This document shows, piece by piece, positions 47,353 through 57,064 of a stretch of DNA of 64,000 nt. Source of the stretch: Gordonia alkanivorans NBRC 16433 (lineage in GTDB: Bacteria; Actinomycetota; Actinomycetes; Mycobacteriales; Mycobacteriaceae); NCBI RefSeq assembly GCF_000225505.1, contig NZ_BACI01000097.1, positions 248,001 through 312,000 of the forward strand. The letters run 5' to 3'. Under the pieces are notes generated by a model. The model saw only the letters and a program-made list of their open reading frames with translations. It was not told the origin of the DNA and searched no databases. Both the position numbers and the translations under genes were made by a program. How positions within the stretch are numbered: the stretch's first letter is position 1; every line of letters starts with the position of its first letter.

Positions 47353-47916
47353 TCAGCGGGTCACGTCTCCGACCGGTTGCAGGTCGGACAACAGCCAATT
47401 CCCGTCGACCTTACGCATAAGTGCCCACCTCGCGGTAGGGGTCGCCTCACCCTCCGCGTCGGCCGCTTCCCCAGAGCCCGTGGATTTTTCACCGTCCCCG
47501 ACAGACACCGTCTGGTCCACGAACACGAGGACCCTCGCACGTTCGGCGGAACTGTCGTTCAGACCGGCACCGACGACTCGTCCGACCATCGACACCGAGG
47601 CGGCCCGCGCCCCCGGGACCACCACGTCGACGCCGCGATTGCGGTACTCGAGTCGCAACGGATCGGCGAGCAATGCGTCCGTTCGTCGACGCTGGTCGGG
47701 TGGGTCGTCCGGCCCGAACGTCATGAGGGCGGCGACCGCCCCGCCCGCCGCGGACAAGATCGCGGCGCGCTCGTCCTCCCCAGGCTCCGGGTCCGATCGC
47801 AGTACCCCGATCCACGCGACCAGCGCGACGACGAGCGCCGTGACCGTGACGGCGGCCAGGACGGCGAGACGGCGACGCTGCCGGCGAGTGGGGCTCGGTT
47901 CCAGGAGGTCACTCAC
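47353..47916 (-). CDS. Mce-associated membrane protein (4th of four)
   Basis: A 187-residue protein: basic cytoplasmic tail (RRQRRRL), one transmembrane helix (AVLAAVTVTALVVALVAWIG) and an extracytoplasmic NTF2-like domain ending in RWALMRKVDGNWLLSDLQPV, as in Mce-associated (Mas) proteins. The GTG at 47916 overlaps the previous stop (GTGA). Possibly part of a lipid-import machinery whose mce genes are elsewhere. Confidence 0.82.
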   Translation of the reverse strand: MSDLLEPSPTRRQRRRLAVLAAVTVTALVVALVAWIGVLRSDPEPGEDERAAILSAAGGAVAALMTFGPDDPPDQRRRTDALLADPLRLEYRNRGVDVVVPGARAASVSMVGRVVGAGLNDSSAERARVLVFVDQTVSVGDGEKSTGSGEAADAEGEATPTARWALMRKVDGNWLLSDLQPVGDVTR

Positions 47917-48599
47917 GGCTGACGCGCCCCCGCGATCTTCCAACCGTCACCGGTGCTTTCCATGGTGATCAGCGCGGTGATCCGTTCGGCAGTCGTGTCG
48001 ACGGCCGCGGCCTCCTCGGCCGTTCCTTCGGAACCGAGCAGCAGCGGATTGGTGGCGTCCGCGACGACGAGTACATCCACGGTGGTGCCCGCATCGTTCG
48101 ACGCCGGATCGGTCACCAGCCCGGCCGAGACCACCTGCCCGACACTGCGTCCGGCCTGCGTACGCACCTCGGTGATCAGTGCGTCACGCGCACTCTCGAT
48201 GCGGTCGCGCTGCGCGCCGGTGCTCACCGCGAGTACGCCGTCCACGAAACCGACCGGGTCGGCCGGGTCGGCGGTCAGCATGGCCGCGACCCCCGCCCGC
48301 GCGGAATCGAGCACCTCGGTCTGGCGATCCACCTCGGCCCGCTGTCCCCGGATCTGCCATCCCAGGACCGCACCCACGACCACGAGGATCGCGACGGCGA
48401 CCGCCGTGCCGATGAGGACTGTGCGTAGAAGTCGAGTGCGTCGCACGGCACGCGCCCGGAGAGCGGGTGCGGCGGCGATCCGGGTCGCGCGAGCGTCCCT
48501 TCGAGCCTCATCGACCCGATCCCGGGCGAGCTGCACTCGTGTGGTGGTCACAGAGTCGGCTGTGGCGGAATCGGTTCTCGCAGCATCGGTCATCGCCAT
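47913..48599 (-). CDS. Mce-associated membrane protein (3rd of four)
   Basis: A 228-residue protein with a long charged N-terminal cytoplasmic segment (about 65 residues, Arg/Asp/Ala-rich), one helix (VLIGTAVAVAILVVVGAVLG) and a periplasmic domain with VVSAGLVTDPASNDAGTTVD and a C-terminal ITMESTGDGWKIAGARQP. Same architecture as its neighbours. The ATG at 48599 shares a base with the upstream stop (TGATG). Confidence 0.82.
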   Translation of the reverse strand: MAMTDAARTDSATADSVTTTRVQLARDRVDEARRDARATRIAAAPALRARAVRRTRLLRTVLIGTAVAVAILVVVGAVLGWQIRGQRAEVDRQTEVLDSARAGVAAMLTADPADPVGFVDGVLAVSTGAQRDRIESARDALITEVRTQAGRSVGQVVSAGLVTDPASNDAGTTVDVLVVADATNPLLLGSEGTAEEAAAVDTTAERITALITMESTGDGWKIAGARQP

Positions 48600-49108
48600 C
48601 ACCCGACCACATCGGCCGCGGCGAGGAGCCACTCGTCGTCGGCACGGATGAAGCGGGCCAGCACCGACCGGCGGGCCGTCGTCGTAGCGGCGCCGGTCCG
48701 GGCGGGGGCGTCGGACCGGACGGTCACCACCACCCGGAGGAGTGCCTGCCCCTCGGTGGCATCGGCGTCAACCACGCTGACGACCTCGGGCCGCCACACC
48801 ACGGACGCCGTCCCCTGCTCCGGCGGCCGGGTGAGCTGTGCACCATAGCTGTCGAGGAAGTCTCGGGCGACGAGCGCCCGGGCCCGTGTCCGATCCTGTT
48901 GCCACCGCGAGGAATCCACTGAGAAGACGTCGGCGACGATCGTTCCGGCGCGTTCACGCAGTTGTTCGCGGCTCTGCTCGAGCGCATCTCCTGCCGCGTG
49001 TACACGCCACGCGAATCCCACGGCGACGAGCGCTGCGGCCAGCACCAGCGCCGCCACCAGCAGCCGGAGGGCCCCGACGCGTACCGAAATGTATCCGGAT
49101 GTGGTCAT
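48599..49108 (-). CDS. Mce-associated membrane protein (2nd of four)
   Basis: A 169-residue protein with one helix (LLVAALVLAAALVAVGFAWR), then a periplasmic domain with RERAGTIVADVFSVDSSRWQ and a closing VLARFIRADDEWLLAAADVV typical of the group. The ATG overlaps the upstream stop as ATGA. Confidence 0.82.
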   Translation of the reverse strand: MTTSGYISVRVGALRLLVAALVLAAALVAVGFAWRVHAAGDALEQSREQLRERAGTIVADVFSVDSSRWQQDRTRARALVARDFLDSYGAQLTRPPEQGTASVVWRPEVVSVVDADATEGQALLRVVVTVRSDAPARTGAATTTARRSVLARFIRADDEWLLAAADVVG

Positions 49109-49707
49109 GGAAGGTATTGCACCGCCCCGAGTTTCAGTGCACCGTCGTCCGGGGTCACGAGCACACGAAGCCGGAACCGGCGGACCTGCTCTTCCCCGGT
49201 GTCTCCGGCGGCGTCGAACACGACGGTCGCCGCGACGAGAACCGTGGCGCTGTCACCGTCCCGGGCGGAGACCCCGGTACCGTCCACCGAGGACCTCGAC
49301 ACGGACCCGTTGGCCTGCACGAAAGCGCTGTAACTGTCGGCGGATTGGGCGAACTCGTCGTAGAAGGTACCGGTGGCACCGGCGAGGATCTTGCGCGCGC
49401 GACTCGGATCGCGGTGGTCCGGTGCGATCAGCACGGCCACGCGGTCGGCGGCCGCGCGCTCGAAGTCGTCGTCGGTGGGGGCATTCCGCGTGTCGGACCA
49501 CGCCATGACCGCGATACCGGCCAGGACCACGGCTACGACCGCCACCAGCGTCGCCAGAATCCACCGGCGCCGCGGCACCCGCCGGCGTAGGCCGGCGTCG
49601 ACCTCGCGCGCGTGCAACTCCTCGAGTGCCTCGCGCAGATCACGCCGGGCGCTGCGCTCCGCGGCGATCTCCGCGGCGCCCGGCCGCGCCTGTCCCCTCA
49701 ACGACAC
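49105..49707 (-). CDS. Mce-associated membrane protein (1st of four)
   Basis: A 200-residue protein: charged N terminus, helix ILATLVAVVAVVLAGIAVMA, and a periplasmic domain (ILAGATGTFYDEFAQSADSY, VLVAATVVFDAAGDTGEEQ). The GTG at 49707 is supported by AGGAG four bases before. It follows the SDR gene by about 10 bases, so the four genes probably belong to the P450-TetR-SDR transcript. Confidence 0.82.
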   Translation of the reverse strand: MSLRGQARPGAAEIAAERSARRDLREALEELHAREVDAGLRRRVPRRRWILATLVAVVAVVLAGIAVMAWSDTRNAPTDDDFERAAADRVAVLIAPDHRDPSRARKILAGATGTFYDEFAQSADSYSAFVQANGSVSRSSVDGTGVSARDGDSATVLVAATVVFDAAGDTGEEQVRRFRLRVLVTPDDGALKLGAVQYLP

Positions 49708-49715
49708 GCTCTCCT

Positions 49716-50615
49716 CTACGACGACAGGCGCGTGTTCGGCTTGTCCTCGATCTTCTCCCCGCGGATGCGACTCGCATAGGCGGCGCGCGCCTCCTGGTCG
49801 GGACGCAGGAAGATCGAATCCAGCTTGGTGAGCTTGCGGGTGAACCGCTTCATCGCCGGCGGGAACAGCGGACTGGAGTCGGCCCAACGCATGGACCGCG
49901 GGGCGTACACCCGGGTCACCGGGCGGGCGATGGTCTCGACCACGATCGCCGCGACCTCCTCGGGCGCGACGGTCTGGATGAACCTGTTGGTCTGCAGGCC
50001 GGAGATCAGGGCGGTACGGGTGAAGGTCGGGAGAACGGCGCTGACGGTGACGCCCTCCGGCTCCAGCTCCGCGCCGAGGGCCTCGGAGAACTCGATCACC
50101 GCGGCCTTGGCACCGTTGTAGATGGTCAGACCCGGGGTCGGGATACGGCCGGCCGTCGACGCGATGTTGACGATGTGGCCGGTACGACGCGGGGCCATCC
50201 GGCGGGCGGCTTCCTGGCAGCCGATGATGACACCGAGGACGTCGATGTCGTAGGTGCGTCGGATGATCGTGTCGTCGTAGGACAGGAACGGACCGACCGG
50301 CATGATGCCGGCGTTGTTGACGAGGACGTCGATCGGTCCGAGCCGGGATTCGACCTCGGAGAGGAAGGCGTCGAAGGACTCCCGCTTGGTGACGTCGACC
50401 TCGACGCCCTCGATGCCGAGGTCGGCGGCGGCCTTGCCCACCGCCTCGCCGTCGACATCACCGATGGCGACCTTCGCACCCGCCTGGAACAGCTGCGTCG
50501 CGGTCTCGAATCCGATTCCGCGTGCACCACCGGTCACCACGACGACCTTGTCCTTCAGCGCCGTTCGGATGGCGTCGTGACCGGGCTTCCGGGACAGCTT
50601 GTCGCGCAGGCTCAT
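49716..50615 (-). CDS. SDR family oxidoreductase
   Basis: A 299-residue short-chain dehydrogenase with VVVVTGGARGIGFETATQLF, VLVNNAGIMPVGPFLSYDD, IVNIASTAGRIPTPGLTIYN GAK (Ser-Tyr-Lys) and a C-terminal extension of about 50 residues ending in a basic tail. Order P450-TetR-SDR matches Rv3059-Rv3058c-Rv3057c in gene content. Start ATG at 50615 with GAGGGGA upstream. Confidence 0.88.
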   Translation of the reverse strand: MSLRDKLSRKPGHDAIRTALKDKVVVVTGGARGIGFETATQLFQAGAKVAIGDVDGEAVGKAAADLGIEGVEVDVTKRESFDAFLSEVESRLGPIDVLVNNAGIMPVGPFLSYDDTIIRRTYDIDVLGVIIGCQEAARRMAPRRTGHIVNIASTAGRIPTPGLTIYNGAKAAVIEFSEALGAELEPEGVTVSAVLPTFTRTALISGLQTNRFIQTVAPEEVAAIVVETIARPVTRVYAPRSMRWADSSPLFPPAMKRFTRKLTKLDSIFLRPDQEARAAYASRIRGEKIEDKPNTRLSS

Positions 50616-50690
50616 TGGTTCCCCTCGGGTGGTTGTCGTTGAATCGAAAGCGAGTGACGGCGCCACGGGCCGTCGAAAGTCACGTGCTGA

Positions 50691-51347
50691 TCACCAGATC
50701 ATCGGGGCGAGGAATTTCGTGGCGAACGCACGGGCCTGTTGCGGATCGGTACGGGCCGGGTCCGACGGCGGGGTCTCCAGGAGCGAGATCACCAGTCGCA
50801 CATGGATCTCGACGGCCTCGAGCAGGTCCTCCACCGGCATCTGCGCACCCTCGTCGCGCAGGGTGGCGGCGACCCGATCGGTGACCATGTCGATGAACAG
50901 CGACGTCATCTTCGCGGTGACGCTCTTGATCTCGGAGTCGGTGAGGACGATCCGGCTCAGCAACGGATCGGACTTGACCAGCTCGGCGCCCACCGCGAAG
51001 GCCTCGACCAGGGCGTCCTTGGGGCCCATCCCCTTGACCGATTCCTCGAGTTTCTTCATGCCCCGCTCGTAGGCGTCGTTGGCGACGGCGTAAAGGAGGG
51101 CCTCCTTGTTGGGGAAGCGGCGGTAGAGCGTGCTGCGGCTGACGCCCGCACGGGCCGCGACCTCGTCGATGTTGGCACGTCGCACCCCGACCTCGGCGAA
51201 CTCCGAACCTGCAGCGGCCAGGATCGCCGCCTCCTGGTCGGCCGGGCTGGCGGTGTTGCGCACCTTGCGGTTGGACGAGCGAGCGCCCTTTCCCCTTGCA
51301 GCGCTGTTCACGGTGTCCTTCACGGGATTGTCCGACACGCGACTCAC
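50691..51347 (-). CDS. TetR-family regulator
   Basis: A 218-residue repressor with a basic N-terminal tail (KGARSSNRKVR) and helix-turn-helix NIDEVAARAGVSRSTLYRRF. The C-terminal ligand domain includes a conserved MTSLFIDMVTDRVAATLRDE. The GTG at 51347 overlaps the P450 stop (GTGA), so it is co-translated with the P450 and probably controls its own operon. Confidence 0.87.
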   Translation of the reverse strand: MSRVSDNPVKDTVNSAARGKGARSSNRKVRNTASPADQEAAILAAAGSEFAEVGVRRANIDEVAARAGVSRSTLYRRFPNKEALLYAVANDAYERGMKKLEESVKGMGPKDALVEAFAVGAELVKSDPLLSRIVLTDSEIKSVTAKMTSLFIDMVTDRVAATLRDEGAQMPVEDLLEAVEIHVRLVISLLETPPSDPARTDPQQARAFATKFLAPMIW

Positions 51348-52681
51348 CGACGCCGGAGGGGCACGGGGAGCTTGTCCTTGGGCACGGGCAGCGCGCTGTA
51401 GTCCATGGGCAGGACGTAGTCGGCCGGAACCGACCACTCGTACCCGCGGAGCAGGTGGTGCATGATCGTCTTGATCTCCATCTGGCCAAAATACAGGCCG
51501 ATACATTTGTGAACGCCACCACCAAATGGCATCCAGGCGAAGCGGTGGGACTTGTCCTCGGCGCGTTCGGGACCGAACCTCTCCGGGTCGAACATGTCAG
51601 GGTTGGTGAAGAACTCGGGATCCCGATGACTGGACAGGGATGACGTGGTGACGATGGTGCCCTCGGGGACGTAGAAGCCCTCGATCGAGGTGTCCTTGAC
51701 CGCCATACGGGGCTGCGCCGGGACCGGCGGGCACAGTCGGAGCGACTCCTTCATCACCAGATCGAGGGCCGTCATGCCGGCGAGAGCGTCGTAGCCGAGT
51801 TCCGGTCCGAGTTCGAGGGACTCGGCGCGGGCGCGGTCCTGCCACTCGGGATGCTTGGCCATGTTGTAGGCCATCTGGGTCATCGTGATGGTCGAGGTGT
51901 CGTGCGCGGCCATGAGCACGAAGATCATGTGGTTGACCACGTCCTCATCGGAGAAGCTGTGCCCCTCATCGCTTTCCGCGTGGCACAGGACCGAGAAGAG
52001 ATCCGGCGTCTCCCGCGCGCGCTTGGCCGCGATGTTGGCGTAGAAGAACTCCTCGAGGACCTTGCGTGAACGCAGGCCCTTCCACCAGCGTCCACCGGGC
52101 AGGGGTTTGCGCACGTAGGCAACGCCTGCGCGGACGGTGTCGATGAATGCCTTGTTGATCCGGTCGGCCTCGTCCCGGGGCAGGTTCAACCCGAGGAAGA
52201 CCTCGAGCGCGAGGTCGAGGGTGAGCGCCTTGAACTGCTCGAACAGCTTCACCGAACCAACCGGGAACTCCGCGACGCGCTCGGCGATCATCGGCTGCAT
52301 CTCCTGCATGTAACCCTCGAGCGCGGTGGTGCCGAACGCCTGCTGCAGTATCTGCCGGTGATGACGGTGCTCGTCGAAGTCGAGGAGCATGACGCCGCGG
52401 TTGAAGAAGGGACCGATGAAATAGCTCCACGCCGGACCGTTGGCGAAGGCCCGGTCCTTGTTCATCAGGAGTTCCTGGGCGGCCCGCGGGTTTCCGGTCA
52501 TGACCATCTGCACACCGAAGGCGTTCAGCCCGGACACGTTGCCGAACTGCGCCCGGCGACGGTCGGCGAAGCCGAACGGGTCACGCCGCATCGACATGAT
52601 CTCGAGGGAGCTGTTGCGGCCGGAGCACGGGATGGCCTGCAGGTCGCTACCCGCCGGCGGGGTCGCCAGTACCGATGCCAT
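51344..52681 (-). CDS. Cytochrome P450 (CYP136-like)
   Basis: A 445-residue P450. It has the I-helix MAAHDTSTITMTQMAYNMAK (acid-alcohol pair replaced by His-Asp-Thr), K-helix MKESLRLCPPVPAQPR (ExxR) and heme-binding FGGGVHKCIGLYFGQMEIKT with the proximal Cys. No membrane anchor, so soluble and dependent on a ferredoxin system. The gene neighbourhood (TetR, SDR) and sequence type suggest the CYP136 group; the substrate is unknown. AAGGAG lies eight bases before the ATG. Confidence 0.87.
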   Translation of the reverse strand: MASVLATPPAGSDLQAIPCSGRNSSLEIMSMRRDPFGFADRRRAQFGNVSGLNAFGVQMVMTGNPRAAQELLMNKDRAFANGPAWSYFIGPFFNRGVMLLDFDEHRHHRQILQQAFGTTALEGYMQEMQPMIAERVAEFPVGSVKLFEQFKALTLDLALEVFLGLNLPRDEADRINKAFIDTVRAGVAYVRKPLPGGRWWKGLRSRKVLEEFFYANIAAKRARETPDLFSVLCHAESDEGHSFSDEDVVNHMIFVLMAAHDTSTITMTQMAYNMAKHPEWQDRARAESLELGPELGYDALAGMTALDLVMKESLRLCPPVPAQPRMAVKDTSIEGFYVPEGTIVTTSSLSSHRDPEFFTNPDMFDPERFGPERAEDKSHRFAWMPFGGGVHKCIGLYFGQMEIKTIMHHLLRGYEWSVPADYVLPMDYSALPVPKDKLPVPLRRR

Positions 52682-52774
52682 CGACCGTCTCCTTCCGAAC
52701 AGAGAGCCCTACGGAATGTGATCCACATCGCATACTAGACCATGTTGAGACGATTCGGTAAAAGCGTTCCTAAC

Positions 52775-53761
52775 TCACTCCTCGACGAGCAGGCGATGAC
52801 ACCGCCGCAGCCGATCCCGCCACCACTGTCTGCGGCCCTCCGGGGCGGCATGCGCAACGGCGTCGACGTCGGCATCGGGACCGAACCAGCGCGGTTCGAC
52901 GACACCGTCACGCATCAGGAACGACGGTGCGACGTCGGCGGTGAACAGCGAGCCCGTGCCGAGTCCGCAGGCGAGGTCGAGCCGAGGCAGCGCCGCCGCC
53001 GCGGCGACCCCGGCCGCCATGCCGACTGCGCTGTCGAGCGCACTCGACACCACCACGTCGAGACCCAGGGTGTCGGCCAGTTCGAGCGTGGCACGCATCC
53101 CCCCGAGGGGCGCCACCTTCACCACGGCGACATCGGCGGCATCCGCGGCGACCACGCGCAATGGGTCGTCGGCCTTGCGGATGGATTCGTCGGCGGCGAT
53201 CGGGACCTCGACCGCACGCCGCACCTGCGCGAGCTCCTCGACCGTGCGGCAGGGCTGTTCGGCGTACTCGACGTCGCCGATCGCACGTAGGGCGGTGATC
53301 GCCTCGTCCACCGACCAGCCGCCGTTGGCGTCGACCCGCACCCTCCCGATCAGCTCACGTGTCGCCGCGACCCGCGCGACGTCGTCGTCGAGCGTCTGAC
53401 CCGGTTCTGCGACCTTCACCTTCGCGGTCCCCGCGCCCGGATATCGCTTCAGCAGGTCGGGCACCTCGTCGGCCGGGATGGCGGGCACGGTCGCGTTGAC
53501 CGGCACGGTGTCCCGGACCGCGGGTGGCGGACCGAGATAGGCGGCCTCGATACCGGCGCGCAGCCACGCGGAGGCCTCGGCGTCCTCGTACTCGACGAAG
53601 GGGCCGAACTCGCCCCACCCCGCCGGCCCGGCGAAGACCATCGTCTCGCGGAAGGTCAGCCCACGGAACCTGGTCCGCATGGGGAGGCGGACCACCACGG
53701 CCGTCGCGAGCAGGTCCTCCACGTCCGGGAGCTCCCACTCGCCCCTCATGCCGCCGGGCAT
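52775..53761 (-). CDS. menC: o-Succinylbenzoate synthase MenC
   Basis: A 328-residue enolase-superfamily enzyme of menaquinone synthesis (SHCHC to OSB). Catalytic residues are visible: KVKV (second Lys acts as base), metal ligands in RVRVDANGGWS, EYAEQPC and IAADES, and the second Lys in VVKVAPLGG. The actinobacterial OSBS type. The ATG at 53761 is backed by AGGAGG five bases upstream; another ATG follows at 53749. Divergent from the MpaB-type gene. Confidence 0.9.
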   Translation of the reverse strand: MPGGMRGEWELPDVEDLLATAVVVRLPMRTRFRGLTFRETMVFAGPAGWGEFGPFVEYEDAEASAWLRAGIEAAYLGPPPAVRDTVPVNATVPAIPADEVPDLLKRYPGAGTAKVKVAEPGQTLDDDVARVAATRELIGRVRVDANGGWSVDEAITALRAIGDVEYAEQPCRTVEELAQVRRAVEVPIAADESIRKADDPLRVVAADAADVAVVKVAPLGGMRATLELADTLGLDVVVSSALDSAVGMAAGVAAAAALPRLDLACGLGTGSLFTADVAPSFLMRDGVVEPRWFGPDADVDAVAHAAPEGRRQWWRDRLRRCHRLLVEE

Positions 53762-53815
53762 CGCTTCCTCCTGAGTCGCTGGCGTCAACCTTGAACGAGG
53801 GTTGTGTGAATTCGA

Positions 53816-53841
53816 TGGAACAACCTTTTCACTTTGTTCCA
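53816..53841. promoter_or_regulatory. Inverted repeat in menC / MpaB-type divergent promoter region
   Basis: TGGAACAA (53816-53823) and TTGTTCCA (53834-53841) are perfect 8-base arms separated by 10 bases, ending 20 bases before the MpaB-type ATG. Looks like a dimeric regulator site. Confidence 0.5.
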
Positions 53842-53861
53842 AGTCCGCTACCCTCGCTCTC

Positions 53862-54800
53862 ATGTCAGTCAACCAGGGATTCGATGCCGGTATCCGCGAG
53901 GCGGAACCGATGATCGTCGACGACACCCCGGACACCGCCGGCGAGATCGTGCGGCCTCGGCTCGGAGCCGACTCACTCGTGTGGAAGTTCTACGGCGACT
54001 CGCGGGGCATCCTCGGCTTTCAGCGCCTGGCCGGCACCGAGAACTGCATCGAGCAGCTCGGGCAGGCCGTCCTCGACCACTCGGTGATCTTCAGCGACTT
54101 CCTCGGCCGCGCCAAGCGCACCGGACCGCCGGTGATGAAGACCGTGTACAGCACCGAACCCGAGAAATGGGGCCGCACGGTGCGCGACTTCCATCGCGAC
54201 ATCAAGGGCACCATCAGCGACGGTTCGCGCTACCACGCGCTGAACCCGGAGCTGTTCTACTGGGCCCACGCAACCTTCGTCGACCAGGTTCTCTACATCA
54301 CCGACACGTTCATCCGTCGCCTCACCTATGCCGAGAAGGTCCAGATCTTCGAAGAAAGCAAGGTCTGGTACCAGCTCTACGGTGTCAGCGACCGCGGCCA
54401 GCCCCAGACGTACGAGGAGTTCGTCGCCTACTGGGAGGACATGCTCAACCGTTTCGTCCCCCACAAGACGATCGTCTACGCGACCGGTTACATCCGCCAG
54501 GGACTGCCCCGACCCAAGAAGATCCCGGCCCCGGTGTGGAACGTCCTGTCGGCTCCGCTCAATGCGTTCATCCGCACGGTCATCGTGGGGACACTCCCCC
54601 AGCAGATGCGCGATGTCTGCGACCTGGAGTGGAACGACAAGAAGGAGAAGAATTTCCAGCGCTTCGCCGCTTTCATGCGTGCGATCAACCCGCTGGTCAA
54701 CAGGCTCCCACTCAAGTACCTCTACGTCCCGTGGGCGTACGAGGCGTGGGAAAAGGTCGGCATCGACCCCCGCCCGTTGCACAACAAGCCCGCGGCCTAA
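53862..54800 (+). CDS. MpaB/rubber-oxygenase-type heme oxygenase (DUF2236)
   Basis: A 312-residue protein of the DUF2236/oxygenase MpaB family. It has the features of that family: RDFHRDIKGTISDGSRYHAL, the heme-contacting ELFYWAHATFVDQVLYITD (His) and a later YEEFVAYWEDMLNRFVPHKT. Members include latex-clearing protein and many uncharacterised mycobacterial oxygenases. Soluble; no signal. The substrate is unknown. ATG at 53862. Confidence 0.85.
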   Translation: MSVNQGFDAGIREAEPMIVDDTPDTAGEIVRPRLGADSLVWKFYGDSRGILGFQRLAGTENCIEQLGQAVLDHSVIFSDFLGRAKRTGPPVMKTVYSTEPEKWGRTVRDFHRDIKGTISDGSRYHALNPELFYWAHATFVDQVLYITDTFIRRLTYAEKVQIFEESKVWYQLYGVSDRGQPQTYEEFVAYWEDMLNRFVPHKTIVYATGYIRQGLPRPKKIPAPVWNVLSAPLNAFIRTVIVGTLPQQMRDVCDLEWNDKKEKNFQRFAAFMRAINPLVNRLPLKYLYVPWAYEAWEKVGIDPRPLHNKPAA

Positions 54801-55543
54801 CGCCCCAGGAATCCCTCGACGTGCCGGATGAACTCCGCACGGCGGTCGCGGTGCACGCTGTGCCCGGCGTCGAGGATGACGAACCGTGAGTCCGGCAGCG
54901 CCTCGCTGACCGTCCGCAGGTGGCGGGGCGGCAGGAAGCTGCGCTCCCCGCCCGAGATGACCATCGTGGAGGCGCTGACGCGAGGCAGTTCCGACCACCA
55001 CTGCGGTGCGCAGACATCGAACTCGGCGACGATCTCGTCGCCCATCCGTCCGTCGAACCGGAAGACCGGGAAGGGGTTGCGCGCCAGCGCGACGAGCCCA
55101 CGGATCTGCTCGCCGAGCGTCGCTTTCATGGTGATTCCCTCGGAGAGATCGGCCTCGTCCCGCGGCATCGGCGGGACCTCCTCGAGGACCATCCGACGCA
55201 CACGGGACGGTTCGTACATCGCCAGCCGCAACGCGGTGTGGGCTCCGAGCGAATGCCCGACCACGTCGGCCACGTGAATCCCCAGATTGTCGAGCACGTA
55301 CACCAGGTCGTCACGAAAATCGTCGAGACGGTACGGGCCGTCGGGGCGTCCGCTGCGGCCGTGCCCGCGCAGATCGACGCTGACCACACCACGACCCTGC
55401 CGTCGCAACGACGCGGCAAGCGGCCGCCAGGTCGAATGATCCGACGCCATCCCGTGGACGAGGACCACCGGCACGCCACGGTCGGGTTCACCGGCCACCC
55501 GGACCGCCAGGTCGGGTTCGGCACGTCGACTGAGCACACGCAT
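54797..55543 (-). CDS. Alpha/beta-fold hydrolase
   Basis: A 248-residue hydrolase with VVLVHGMASDHSTWRPLAAS (oxyanion HG), SVDLRGHGRSGRPDGPYRLD, nucleophile elbow VVGHSLGAHTALRLAM and catalytic His in ILDAGHSVHRDR. The ATG at 55543 (MRVLSRRAEPDLAVRV) with GAGGGC upstream is preferred; a frame to 55711 would overlap the tuf terminator region. Its stop overlaps the convergent MpaB-type gene by four bases. Confidence 0.85.
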   Translation of the reverse strand: MRVLSRRAEPDLAVRVAGEPDRGVPVVLVHGMASDHSTWRPLAASLRRQGRGVVSVDLRGHGRSGRPDGPYRLDDFRDDLVYVLDNLGIHVADVVGHSLGAHTALRLAMYEPSRVRRMVLEEVPPMPRDEADLSEGITMKATLGEQIRGLVALARNPFPVFRFDGRMGDEIVAEFDVCAPQWWSELPRVSASTMVISGGERSFLPPRHLRTVSEALPDSRFVILDAGHSVHRDRRAEFIRHVEGFLGR

Positions 55544-55698
55544 GCCCTCGAGCCTACGAAAGGCGGCCCTGCGCGCCTCGTCACACTCGGGATTCGTGCA
55601 GTACCCACGTATCACGACCGGCAGACCCCAGTTCGACGATGCGACGTCGATCGAGGTCGCGTCGTCGAATCGAGGTTCGGCGGTGCCGGGATGACAAA

Positions 55699-55728
55699 GG
55701 CGCCCGGCCACTTTCGTGACCGGGCGCC
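55699..55728 (-). terminator. Intrinsic terminator of the str operon (after tuf)
   Basis: GGCGCCCGGCCAC (55699-55711) and GTGACCGGGCGCC (55716-55728) make a 13-pair stem (one G-U pair on the minus strand) with a GAAA tetraloop, followed on the minus strand by TTTGTC. It lies 36 bases after tuf. Confidence 0.9.
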
Positions 55729-55763
55729 TCCTTGACTCAGTGAGTCAGTGCGTCAGGACAAGA

Positions 55764-56954
<1,191 letters not shown>

Positions 56955-57064
56955 TTTGTGTCCTCCTGGACTGTTGCTGCTGGGCGGATCCCAGCAGGAG
57001 ATTTACTGATTTACGATGTGCGCCCGCTTTGTCGGCCAGCGCGGATTGCTCGAGCTCGAGGCGA

